Of a DNA stretch of 64,000 nucleotides, positions 45,771 to 53,670 are shown piece after piece. Positions within the stretch are counted from its first letter, which is position 1; each line of letters begins with the position of its first letter. The stretch covers positions 1 through 64,000 of the forward strand of contig CANDOC010000003.1 in NCBI GenBank assembly GCA_947387575.1. The letters are read 5' to 3'. The notes under the pieces are model-generated. The model was not told where the DNA came from, did not search any database, and saw only the letters and a program-made list of their open reading frames with translations. Both the position numbers and the translations under genes were made by a program. This stretch comes from Spongorhabdus nitratireducens (GTDB taxonomy: Bacteria; Pseudomonadota; Gammaproteobacteria; Pseudomonadales; Endozoicomonadaceae).

Positions 45771-47429
45771 ATGCCTGACAAGCCACCACCCTATACTGCC
45801 GTTGAAAAACCATCAGCACGGCAAGTCACCCGGCGCTATCAACCCTCCCCTGAGACCAAAGCTCTGCTCAAACCGGGAATGACACCCGTTGGCTACAGCA
45901 AGGCTTTAATGCGCAACGGTCGGGATGAAGACAATATCACCTTTATGTCTCATGCCTTGCCACCAAGACAGGGTATTCGCTGGGCTACAAGCAGTATGCA
46001 GCAGTCCGGATTCCAATGGTCCCCGAATGAGCAGCAGGCGCTGCAAAGCGCCAATAGCTGGGCAACCCGCCCAAGCCGAAGACGCTATACGGTTATGCGC
46101 TCCCGCATGTCATCGGTCTCCAGCACATCACCGGTCGGGATGATAGGTCAGGCCGGAGGGTATGCCTGGGGAATGGGGCCTCAGTTTGGATATGGAGGGT
46201 TAAGTGGTTACGGCCCACCAATGGGTATGAGTGGTTCGCGGCTACATTACCGCCCTCGCTGGCAGTCCAGAGATCCATCTGATATCCGCTTCGATAGCGC
46301 CCTCAACCGGATGTTTGGCGATAGCCGTGACAGCAATGCACCTGATCCGAACTCCTTTAGGTACCGAAATGACCCGGAACGTTACTGGCGTGATCTACAG
46401 GAGTACAGGGACAAGATTGCCAGAGATCTGCACCGGGGACGTGGCGGCGTTGTGACCGATGATTACGGCAATGTGATTGGCGGCCGGGGACATCGAATGA
46501 GCTATGAACAGGCAAATACCCTGGCAGACCAGATAGTGAACGGCCAGACCAACGGTGAGTTCAGCCGCCGCGGCTACGGCACGCTGGACGGTGATATGAA
46601 CCTGGGCACTGGAATGGGAGCCGGCATGCCGGGTATGGGTTATGGTCCACCAGCAGGTGGCCTTGGTATGGGAGGCATGGGCGGGATGGGTTACAGCCCG
46701 ATGATGGGCGGCGGATTTGGTATGGGAGGAATGGGGTATAACCCGATGATGGGCGGTGGATTTGGTATGGGAGGAATGGGGTATAACCCGATGATGGCAG
46801 GCGGGTTTGGCATGGGGGGAATGGGATATTCACCTTTTATGGGAGGCTTCGGCATGATGTCACCCGCAGCCAGCTGTGCAGGTTTGCTGGCAACTGCCCT
46901 GATAGGCACTGCCACACTGGTTATGCTGAATCGCCAGCGCTCACGGTCACGCACCTATCGCACAATGGGCATCTCTGGCATCCGTCACTATAACAGCCGC
47001 AGGGAAGTAGCATCAGACACCTCCATGACCGCAGTCACTGACGAACTATCCGGCGCTTCAGCACCACCAGCACCTGAGCGTGATGGACTGCCGACTTATC
47101 AGGAGTCAGAGGGCATTTCTGATACCACGCCCACACCTGTTCCTGACAAACCTCCAATTCCAGACAATGAAACCATCACCGGGAATGATTTTCCTCCCAC
47201 ATACTCGGAAGCAATATTGCAACCTGAATCCCGACATACTGAGCCGCCCCCGGCTTATACCACAACAGAGGTATCCGGGATGGAGTCAACAATTCATACT
47301 GGATTTGAGCAGCCAACTTCTCCCGGCACAATTTCAAATCCCGACGAAGACCTGATCACTCTGGAACCAGATCATGAAGAAGGAGAAGGGTCAGAAAACA
47401 ATGATGAGGGGACAAGCGGCACCCTTTAA
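45771..47429 (+). CDS. PPxY-motif, Gly/Met-repeat membrane protein (putative host-directed effector)
   Basis: A 552-residue protein of no known family. Three PPxY motifs occur: PPPY at 5-8, PPTY at 475-478 (FPPTYSEA) and PPAY at 493-496, plus LPTY at 440-443. PPxY binds WW domains of eukaryotic NEDD4-family ubiquitin ligases and is used by viral late domains. In between lie a basic disordered region, GFGMGGMGYNPMMGG repeats (about 297-359), a hydrophobic segment likely to span a membrane (about 367-388) followed by RQRSRSR, and an acidic Pro/Thr/Ser/Glu-rich tail. No signal peptide. The eukaryote-like architecture and location between trmJ and suhB suggest an acquired effector; this is inference. 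Confidence 0.7.
   Translation: MPDKPPPYTAVEKPSARQVTRRYQPSPETKALLKPGMTPVGYSKALMRNGRDEDNITFMSHALPPRQGIRWATSSMQQSGFQWSPNEQQALQSANSWATRPSRRRYTVMRSRMSSVSSTSPVGMIGQAGGYAWGMGPQFGYGGLSGYGPPMGMSGSRLHYRPRWQSRDPSDIRFDSALNRMFGDSRDSNAPDPNSFRYRNDPERYWRDLQEYRDKIARDLHRGRGGVVTDDYGNVIGGRGHRMSYEQANTLADQIVNGQTNGEFSRRGYGTLDGDMNLGTGMGAGMPGMGYGPPAGGLGMGGMGGMGYSPMMGGGFGMGGMGYNPMMGGGFGMGGMGYNPMMAGGFGMGGMGYSPFMGGFGMMSPAASCAGLLATALIGTATLVMLNRQRSRSRTYRTMGISGIRHYNSRREVASDTSMTAVTDELSGASAPPAPERDGLPTYQESEGISDTTPTPVPDKPPIPDNETITGNDFPPTYSEAILQPESRHTEPPPAYTTTEVSGMESTIHTGFEQPTSPGTISNPDEDLITLEPDHEEGEGSENNDEGTSGTL
46659..46847 (+). repeat. 45-bp tandem repeats within the PPxY-protein gene
   Basis: Three consecutive 45-bp units begin at 46713, 46758 and 46803, preceded by a 54-bp variant. 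Each encodes a form of GFGMGGMGYNPMMGG. The first two full units are nearly identical at the DNA level, so the tract probably expands and contracts by slippage or recombination in frame. Confidence 0.85.
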
Positions 47430-47546
47430 TTTCAACTAAATTACAAATCCGTATTAGCTGCAGTATCCGAGGCAGCCATTCGTGAGATATAATGCTCGTT
47501 TACCCTCACAACGTTCTTTAACACCATAGCTTTCGAGCCTAGCACC

Positions 47547-48362
47547 ATGCAGCCAATGTTGAACATGGCACTGCGCGCTGCGCGCATTGCCGGCGATTAT
47601 ATTGCAACCGCCTTTGATGAGCGGGATAACCTTCTCATCAAATCCAAGGATGTTAACGACTTCGTAACCGAAGTTGACCGTACATCCGAATACAAGATTA
47701 TCCAGTCTCTCAGCAAGGCCTACCCGAACCACGGGTTCTATGGCGAAGAAAGCGGCTACAAGGCTGGCACAGCCGAAGGTAGCGACTACACATGGGTCAT
47801 CGATCCGCTCGATGGCACCACCAACTTTATCCACGGAATGCCTCACTTTGCTATCTCCATCGCCTGCCTGTATAAGGGCCGGGTGGAGCACGCTGTTGTG
47901 CTGGATCCGATCCGTCGTGAAGAATTCACCGCCAGCCGTGGTCACGGTGCAGCTATGAACGGTCGCCGAATTCGCGTTTCCCGTCGCAAGAGCCTGGACG
48001 GTGCGCTGATCGGTACCGGTTTCCCGTTCCGTCAGTCCCAGCTGGGCCATGTGGAAAACTACTTCAACATGCTGCGTACAGTCATCGGCCCGACTGCAGG
48101 TATTCGCCGTGCCGGTGCTGCTTCTCTGGACCTGGCCTACGTGGCTGCCGGTCGCTACGATGCGTTCTGGGAATTTGGTCTGAGTCAGTGGGATATGGCT
48201 GCGGGCAGTCTGCTGGTCACTGAAGCCGGCGGTCTGGTCTCCGACTTCCAGGGCGGTCACAACTTCCTGGAATCCGGTCAGATTATCTGTGGCGCGCCGA
48301 AGTGCTTCAAGGCCATGCTGCAGAACATCCAGCCGTTTGTAAACGAAGGCATGAAACACTGA
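47547..48362 (+). CDS. suhB: Inositol-1-monophosphatase family protein SuhB
   Basis: Mg2+-dependent phosphatase that in E. coli also joins the rRNA antitermination complex. It has 271 residues. Metal-binding motifs: GFYGEESG (Glu), WVIDPLDGTTNFIHG, and SQWDMAAGSLLVTEAGG. A TATAAT (47488-47493) upstream could be its -10, but no clear -35 accompanies it. Confidence 0.97.
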   Translation: MQPMLNMALRAARIAGDYIATAFDERDNLLIKSKDVNDFVTEVDRTSEYKIIQSLSKAYPNHGFYGEESGYKAGTAEGSDYTWVIDPLDGTTNFIHGMPHFAISIACLYKGRVEHAVVLDPIRREEFTASRGHGAAMNGRRIRVSRRKSLDGALIGTGFPFRQSQLGHVENYFNMLRTVIGPTAGIRRAGAASLDLAYVAAGRYDAFWEFGLSQWDMAAGSLLVTEAGGLVSDFQGGHNFLESGQIICGAPKCFKAMLQNIQPFVNEGMKH

Positions 48363-48381
48363 TCTTCGCGTAACGGCCTTT

Positions 48382-48421
48382 AATCAGATATTCCCGCTTT
48401 TAGTGGCGGGAATATCTGATT
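48382..48421 (+). terminator. Terminator-like hairpin after suhB
   Basis: Perfect 16-bp stem AATCAGATATTCCCGC / GCGGGAATATCTGATT with an 8-nt loop, 19 bp after the suhB stop. The 3' side is AT-rich but lacks a pure T-run. Confidence 0.7.
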
Positions 48422-48488
48422 CTGATAATTCCCTTCTCTATTCTGAAGTAGCTTACCCCGATTACAGGCATCTTTGTGAGCCCTGTTT

Positions 48489-49136
48489 ATGCCTGACTTC
48501 AGCTTTGGCATGTGTGCCAACCACTATGTCGAGTTCTACACCCTGCCTAAAGGTGCTGCCAACATCCTCTCTCATGATGAATGGCTTGATCGCTCCAAAA
48601 CACGTGAAAAAACCGCCCGCCTGAAAGCCTCAATCGAAATTTTTGAAAACCAGCAGAAGAAAGGTGAGTCATTTTTCAAATCGGAAAAACATTTCACAAC
48701 CACCTGCGACCTCATCAAAGCCTGTGGAACCGGAGAGTGCCGCAGCCTGTCCCTACTTGCCTGTCAGTACCTTTATAATCAAAAAGCACCGAATCCGGTT
48801 TATATCATTATCATCAGTGACGATGGTGTTCATTGTACTGCCGGTTATAACTACCCGGAGATCAACTGGGGGCATGGCCAGATTAGACTGGAAAGTGGCC
48901 TTCCCTCACTGGGCCGTGAAGTTGTGATTACCGATCCGTGGATAAATGTCGTCTGCCCTGCCACCCACTATCCGACAATCCTTAACAGCACCCTCAAACA
49001 CTGGAACCATGAACGCAGGAAAATGCTGGATACAGAAACCGGCATCGACTCATTCCCTCCGCTAATTGACGACAGAAGCCAGATTATTGTGAACCATCTG
49101 CCAAGCAACTGGCGTCGGTACGAGCGCACAACATAA
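48489..49136 (+). CDS. Putative Cys-His-Asp (papain/transglutaminase-like) hydrolase
   Basis: A 215-residue protein of no firmly recognised family. It shows the order and contexts of a papain- or transglutaminase-like catalytic triad: Cys84 in GTGECRSLSLLACQYL (nucleophile at a helix start), His115 in DDGVHCTAGYN (strand), and Asp149 in VVITDPWINVVCPA (the DPW context common in such folds). Bacterial toxins and effectors of the YopT and PMT type use this triad. No signal peptide or membrane segment. It has a weak ribosome-binding site and lies between suhB and the nitric oxide reductase gene. An effector protease or deamidase is plausible but unproven. Confidence 0.55.
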   Translation: MPDFSFGMCANHYVEFYTLPKGAANILSHDEWLDRSKTREKTARLKASIEIFENQQKKGESFFKSEKHFTTTCDLIKACGTGECRSLSLLACQYLYNQKAPNPVYIIIISDDGVHCTAGYNYPEINWGHGQIRLESGLPSLGREVVITDPWINVVCPATHYPTILNSTLKHWNHERRKMLDTETGIDSFPPLIDDRSQIIVNHLPSNWRRYERTT

Positions 49137-49244
49137 TAAACATTTTCCAAGGCAAAATTTGCGTAATTACCAACCTTGCATATGCTTGGCTGGTTAATCC
49201 AACACGATCTACCGTCTTCCCGCCAACTCCTGTCAGGTTCCCCC

Positions 49245-51539
49245 ATGACAAACCATCAGGCGCACTCAGAATCAGAAGATACCGTCAACTTTAACCGCTG
49301 GCGTATAGCCTTGCTGCTGGTCATGCTGCTCGGCTTCAGCATTCTTGGTGTTATCACTTTCAAAGTTCACCAGGATGCCCCGCCTATCCCCGAGTTTGCG
49401 GTGACACCCTCCGGAGAGGTGCTGTTCTCCGGCAAGGATATCTCTGCCGGGCAGGAGGTATTTCTCAAACATGGCCTGATGGATAACGGAACAATCTGGG
49501 GACATGGTGCCTATCTTGGTCCCGATTTTTCCGCACAGTATCTGCATAATCTTTCTGAAACTGCGCAGGACTTTATTGCCAGAGCAGAATTTGGCAGGAA
49601 CCAGAAGCACTTGAATCAAAGTGAGCAGGCTCTGGTTGATGCGGCAGTGATCACGACCCTGAAAACCAATCGCTACGATCCCTCCCGCAGGGTACTTTAT
49701 CTGACGGTTCCAGAAGTTGAGTCATTCCTGCTACAAATGGAATGGTGGCGCAACTACTTTGCTCACCCTGCAAACAATGGTGGCCTGCCGGCAGGCTATG
49801 TGCAGGATCCGGAAGAGATGCGACAGCTCGTTGCTTTCTTTGCCTGGACAGCCTGGGCCTCAGTTGCCAACCGCCCAGGAGAGAATTACTCCTACACCAA
49901 CAACTTCCCCTATGACCCGAGCGTAGGTAACCTGCCAACCGGACATGCGTTGTTGTGGAGTGCCATTAGCCTGGTCTTCTTGCTGGGAGGCATTGGCACC
50001 GTCCTGCTGGCGTTCGGTAAATTCGATTACCTTGGCTGGAGCGGCACCGAAGACAATAACCATACCTTTCCCGGATTAATGCCCGGCCCTGTAACTGAAA
50101 GTCAGCGAGCACTCTTAAAATACTTTGCCATTGTCGGACTACTGTTCCTTGCCCAGACGGTTATCGGCGGAGCGACGGCTCATTATCGCGCCGATCCTGC
50201 CAGCTTTTACGGCTTTGATATTTCCGACGTTTTCCCCAGCCACATTCTTCGGACCTGGCACCTGCAGCTGGCTATTTTCTGGATCGCCACAGCATACGTC
50301 GCTGGCGCTCTGTTTCTGGCACCCGCCCTCGGTAAACATGAGCCACCACTACAGAAAGGCTTTACTCACTTGTTATTCTGGGCATTGGTTGCTGTCGTCG
50401 TCGGCAGCCTGCTGGGTGAATGGGCCGGAATATCTCAATGGCTGCCCGACAGCTGGTTCTGGTTTGGTCATCAGGGCTGGGAATATCTTGAACTCGGTCG
50501 ATTCTGGCAAATTCTGCTGGCTATCGGTTTGTTGTTCTGGTTCTTTCTGGTTTTCAGAGCCGTTGCACCTTCCCTGCAGGATAAAAAACACAAGGAAATG
50601 AGCATTCTGTTTATCCTGTCAGCCCTGGCAATTCCTGTCTTTTATTTACCGGCCATGTTTTTCGATGGTCAGACTCACTACTCCATTGTTGATACCTGGC
50701 GATTCTGGATTATTCACCTGTGGGTTGAAGGCTTTTTTGAACTGTTTGTAACCGTACTGGTTGCCGTTATTCTTTATCGTCTGGGCGTAGTTCGCCGTGT
50801 CACTGCAACCCGGGTAATCTATCTGGATGCCATTCTTTATTTTGGCGGCGGCCTGATTGGTACCGGTCACCACTGGTATTTTACCGGCCACACCAATATG
50901 AATATGGCTTTCAGTGCTGTGTTCTCGGCACTGGAAGTTGTTCCTCTGACCTTGATAACTCTCGATGCCTGGGACTTTGTCAAAATCACTCGACAGAAAA
51001 GTCAGGCTTCCGGGCAACCGGAATATATCCCGCATAAATGGACATTTTTCTTTTTAATGGGGGTTGGATTCTGGAACTTTGTCGGGGCCGGCGTTTTTGG
51101 CTTTCTGATCAATCTTCCCATTGTGAGTTATTACGAAATGGGAACCCAGCTGACCCCGAATCACGGTCATGCTGCCATGATGGGCGTCTTTGGCATGCTG
51201 GCTCTCGGCTTGATGGTGTTCTGTTTACGTCAGGTGTCTTCAGATAAAACCTGGGGTGAGCTGGAAAAATATATCCGCACCTCATTCTGGGGACTGAATA
51301 TCGGACTGGCCTTAATGCTGTTTCTCAGTCTGTTTCCTGCCGGAGTTATGCAGCTGCTGGATGTACTTGATCACGGTTACTGGCACGCCCGCAGCCTTGA
51401 GTATACGGGACAGGATCTGGCCCGACTTTATGAGTGGCTACGCCTTCCCGGGGATGTTGTATTTATTCTGTTTGGCGTGGTACCGATTACCATTGCCAGC
51501 TGTCTGGGCTACCTTAAACTTCGTAAGCCTGAAGGCTAA
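49245..51539 (+). CDS. norB: Quinol-dependent nitric oxide reductase (qNOR)
   Basis: Inner-membrane haem-copper-oxidase relative that reduces NO to N2O with quinol electrons. It has an N-terminal TM, a periplasmic cytochrome-c-like but haem-less domain (SGKDISAGQEVFLKHGLMDNG) and about 12 further TMs with conserved His ligands (RTWHLQLAIFWIATAYV, HLWVEGFFELF, GTGHHWYFTGH, LTPNHGHAAMMGVFGM). The ATG at 49245 gives 764 residues, the normal single-subunit length; ATG 49182 and 49176 add a non-conserved leader. It likely detoxifies host or environmental NO. I see no clear NorR, NsrR or FNR site upstream. Confidence 0.95.
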   Translation: MTNHQAHSESEDTVNFNRWRIALLLVMLLGFSILGVITFKVHQDAPPIPEFAVTPSGEVLFSGKDISAGQEVFLKHGLMDNGTIWGHGAYLGPDFSAQYLHNLSETAQDFIARAEFGRNQKHLNQSEQALVDAAVITTLKTNRYDPSRRVLYLTVPEVESFLLQMEWWRNYFAHPANNGGLPAGYVQDPEEMRQLVAFFAWTAWASVANRPGENYSYTNNFPYDPSVGNLPTGHALLWSAISLVFLLGGIGTVLLAFGKFDYLGWSGTEDNNHTFPGLMPGPVTESQRALLKYFAIVGLLFLAQTVIGGATAHYRADPASFYGFDISDVFPSHILRTWHLQLAIFWIATAYVAGALFLAPALGKHEPPLQKGFTHLLFWALVAVVVGSLLGEWAGISQWLPDSWFWFGHQGWEYLELGRFWQILLAIGLLFWFFLVFRAVAPSLQDKKHKEMSILFILSALAIPVFYLPAMFFDGQTHYSIVDTWRFWIIHLWVEGFFELFVTVLVAVILYRLGVVRRVTATRVIYLDAILYFGGGLIGTGHHWYFTGHTNMNMAFSAVFSALEVVPLTLITLDAWDFVKITRQKSQASGQPEYIPHKWTFFFLMGVGFWNFVGAGVFGFLINLPIVSYYEMGTQLTPNHGHAAMMGVFGMLALGLMVFCLRQVSSDKTWGELEKYIRTSFWGLNIGLALMLFLSLFPAGVMQLLDVLDHGYWHARSLEYTGQDLARLYEWLRLPGDVVFILFGVVPITIASCLGYLKLRKPEG

Positions 51540-51542
51540 CCT

Positions 51543-51579
51543 GGTTTGCTGGAGCATCGTTCCGGTGCTCCAGCAAACC
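51543..51579 (+). terminator. Terminator-like hairpin after norB
   Basis: Perfect 14-bp stem GGTTTGCTGGAGCA / TGCTCCAGCAAACC with a 9-nt loop, starting 4 bp after the norB stop. No T-run follows, so termination may be partial. Confidence 0.65.
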
Positions 51580-51645
51580 CTCTGGTATATTAAGACTCAG
51601 AACAACATCAATTTTGGGTTTTGCGAATAATGGCAAGGAGAGTCA

Positions 51646-52635
51646 ATGTACACCGATGAAGACCTGAACAGGGCAACAGACAACGGCATATTTTCGGCTG
51701 AACAGGTGTCGGAATTTCGGCACTTTATCAGCCAGCACCGTCGGGTGTCTGCAGTGGACGAAGAGAACTTTCGCCTGCTTTCCGGCTTTAACGATATTTT
51801 TGTTGTCATCGCCTGCCTTCTGCTGCTGTCTTCAAGTGTCTATGCCACCCGGGATATCAGTGACGGTATTGCAATGACAATACTTGCTGTTCTGTCCTGG
51901 GGATTATCAGAGTTTTTTGTTAAAAAACGCAGAATGGCACTACCGGCCATCGTTTTGCTAGTCACCTTTGTAGCCGGTGTCTTTTTTGCCGTTATGGATT
52001 TCTATCCGGCAGAAATCGAACATTCTGCAATTGCAGCATCTCTGGTTACCGTTATCGCCACTCTGCTTCACTGGAAACGATTCCAGGTGCCAATTACCGT
52101 GGCAGCAGGCACTGCGGCTGCAATCGGTTTTGTGACATCCCTTATCTTTGCAGAATTTCGGGAATCAGCACTCAGCTGGATAGAACCTATGTTGCTGGCA
52201 GCGGGTCTGGTCGCATTTATTATTGCAATGTCCTGGGACCTTTCTGATAAGGAACGGACCACACGTCGCTCCGATGTCGCATTCTGGCTGCATCTGCTGG
52301 CCGCACCACTGCTGGTACACCCTGTTTTCAGCAACCTCGGTATTCTGGGCGGAGACGAAAGCCTGCTGAATATGTTGATTGTGGTTTTGCTTTATATTCT
52401 GATGACGCTGATATCACTGGTTATCGATCGCCGGGCCTTTATGGTGTCATCACTGGCTTATGTACTTTATGCGCTGTCCGGACTGTTCAAGGAATATGGT
52501 TTTATCAGCTACAGCCTGGCTATTACCGGCGTCATTATCGGTAGCGCCCTGCTGCTGCTTTCAGCGTTCTGGCATAAAGCAAGAGCGTGTGTAACTGCGA
52601 GTCTGCCTGAGTCCCTGCGCCACCGACTACCTTGA
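51646..52635 (+). CDS. Polytopic membrane protein (DUF2157-like)
   Basis: A 329-residue inner-membrane protein. The cytoplasmic N-terminus (about 1-45; DEDLNRATDNGIFSAEQVSEFRHFI) resembles the DUF2157 lead-in and is followed by about ten hydrophobic segments (FVVIACLLLLSSSVYA, LPAIVLLVTFVAGVFFAV and others). Function is unknown for the family. It follows norB by 107 bp and ends at a bidirectional terminator. Confidence 0.75.
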   Translation: MYTDEDLNRATDNGIFSAEQVSEFRHFISQHRRVSAVDEENFRLLSGFNDIFVVIACLLLLSSSVYATRDISDGIAMTILAVLSWGLSEFFVKKRRMALPAIVLLVTFVAGVFFAVMDFYPAEIEHSAIAASLVTVIATLLHWKRFQVPITVAAGTAAAIGFVTSLIFAEFRESALSWIEPMLLAAGLVAFIIAMSWDLSDKERTTRRSDVAFWLHLLAAPLLVHPVFSNLGILGGDESLLNMLIVVLLYILMTLISLVIDRRAFMVSSLAYVLYALSGLFKEYGFISYSLAITGVIIGSALLLLSAFWHKARACVTASLPESLRHRLP

Positions 52636-52655
52636 ATCGCTTTTCAATCCTGATA

Positions 52656-52693
52656 AAAAAAAGGCCGTTATCTTTTCAGATAACGGCCTTTTT
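52656..52693. terminator. Bidirectional terminator between the membrane-protein gene and secF
   Basis: Perfect stem AAAAAGGCCGTTATC / GATAACGGCCTTTTT with a 6-nt loop, giving T-runs both ways between convergent genes. Confidence 0.92.
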
Positions 52694-52727
52694 CAATCTT
52701 TGGTTGCTTGTTGAACCAACCGAAAGA

Positions 52728-53660
52728 TCAGGGCATCTCGTCTACTTCACCTTCTTTCACCGGCACGATCAGATCATCACGAGAGATGTTCTGTACCAGC
52801 AGCAGGTTGGATGCGATATAGATAGAGGAGTAGGTACCCACACCAATACCGATCAGCAGTGCAGTAGAGAAGCCGTGAATCATCTCGCCACCGAGAATGT
52901 ACAGTGACAACAGTACAAACAAGGTTGTACCGGAGGTTGCCAGCGTACGACCCAGGGTCTGACTCAGGGAGATATTAATAATCTCTACCGCATTGGTGTC
53001 ACGCACCTTGCGGAAGTTCTCACGCACACGGTCATACACGATAATGGTATCGTTCAGGGAGTAACCGATAACCGCGAGAATCGCCGCCAGTACTGTCAGG
53101 TCAAACTGCAGCTCAAACAGCGAGAAAGCACCCAGCACGATAATACTGTCGTGTGCCAGAGCGGCTACAGAACCCACAGAGAACTTGAACTGGAACCGGA
53201 ATGCGATGTAAACCATCACAACAGCCAGTGCCAGCAGCATGCCCAGTCCGCCCTGTTCACGCAGACGCTCACCAACCTGGGGACCCACAAACTCAACCCG
53301 CTTGGTTTCTACATCGCCTTCATAGGCGTTATCCAGCATTCTGGCGACCTTGTCACCCAGCGTCGGCTCATCACCCGGAATACGTACCAGCACATCACTG
53401 GCAGAACCGTATTCCTGCACGACAGCATCTGTGTACCCGGCCGCTCTCAGCTGGTCACGCACTTCACTGATGTCAGCAGCACGATCATAACGCAGCTCGA
53501 CCAGCGTACCACCTGTGAAGTCCAGTCCCCAGTTAATGCCCTTCACACCCAGAGTAACCAGTGAACCCAGTACCAGGATGATCGAAAGCATACCCGCCAG
53601 TCGGCGGATCTTCATGAAGTCAAAGATTCTGACTCCGTTAATGGTTTCAGGCGTTGCCAT
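52728..53660 (-). CDS. secF: Protein translocase subunit SecF
   Basis: RND-like inner-membrane partner of SecD that uses the proton or sodium gradient to complete Sec export. It has six TMs and one periplasmic P1 domain (LDFTGGTLVELRYD). C-terminal motifs include VIGYSLNDTIIVYDRVREN and SLSQTLGRTLATSGTTLFV. The ATG at 53660 has GAGG eight bases upstream and leaves a 10-bp gap after secD; the longer frame (53702) overlaps secD and is rejected. Confidence 0.97.
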   Translation of the reverse strand: MATPETINGVRIFDFMKIRRLAGMLSIILVLGSLVTLGVKGINWGLDFTGGTLVELRYDRAADISEVRDQLRAAGYTDAVVQEYGSASDVLVRIPGDEPTLGDKVARMLDNAYEGDVETKRVEFVGPQVGERLREQGGLGMLLALAVVMVYIAFRFQFKFSVGSVAALAHDSIIVLGAFSLFELQFDLTVLAAILAVIGYSLNDTIIVYDRVRENFRKVRDTNAVEIINISLSQTLGRTLATSGTTLFVLLSLYILGGEMIHGFSTALLIGIGVGTYSSIYIASNLLLVQNISRDDLIVPVKEGEVDEMP

Positions 53661-53670
53661 TGATGCCACC

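Noticed and set aside
46659-46847. CRISPR-like direct repeats
   Set aside because: Repeats are contiguous, in frame and without spacers; they encode protein repeats. No CRISPR array was seen anywhere in the window.
49174-49189. Imperfect palindrome CCTTGCATATGCTTGG upstream of norB
   Set aside because: Does not match NorR, NsrR or FNR consensus, and only the central GCATATGC is symmetric; not enough to call an operator.
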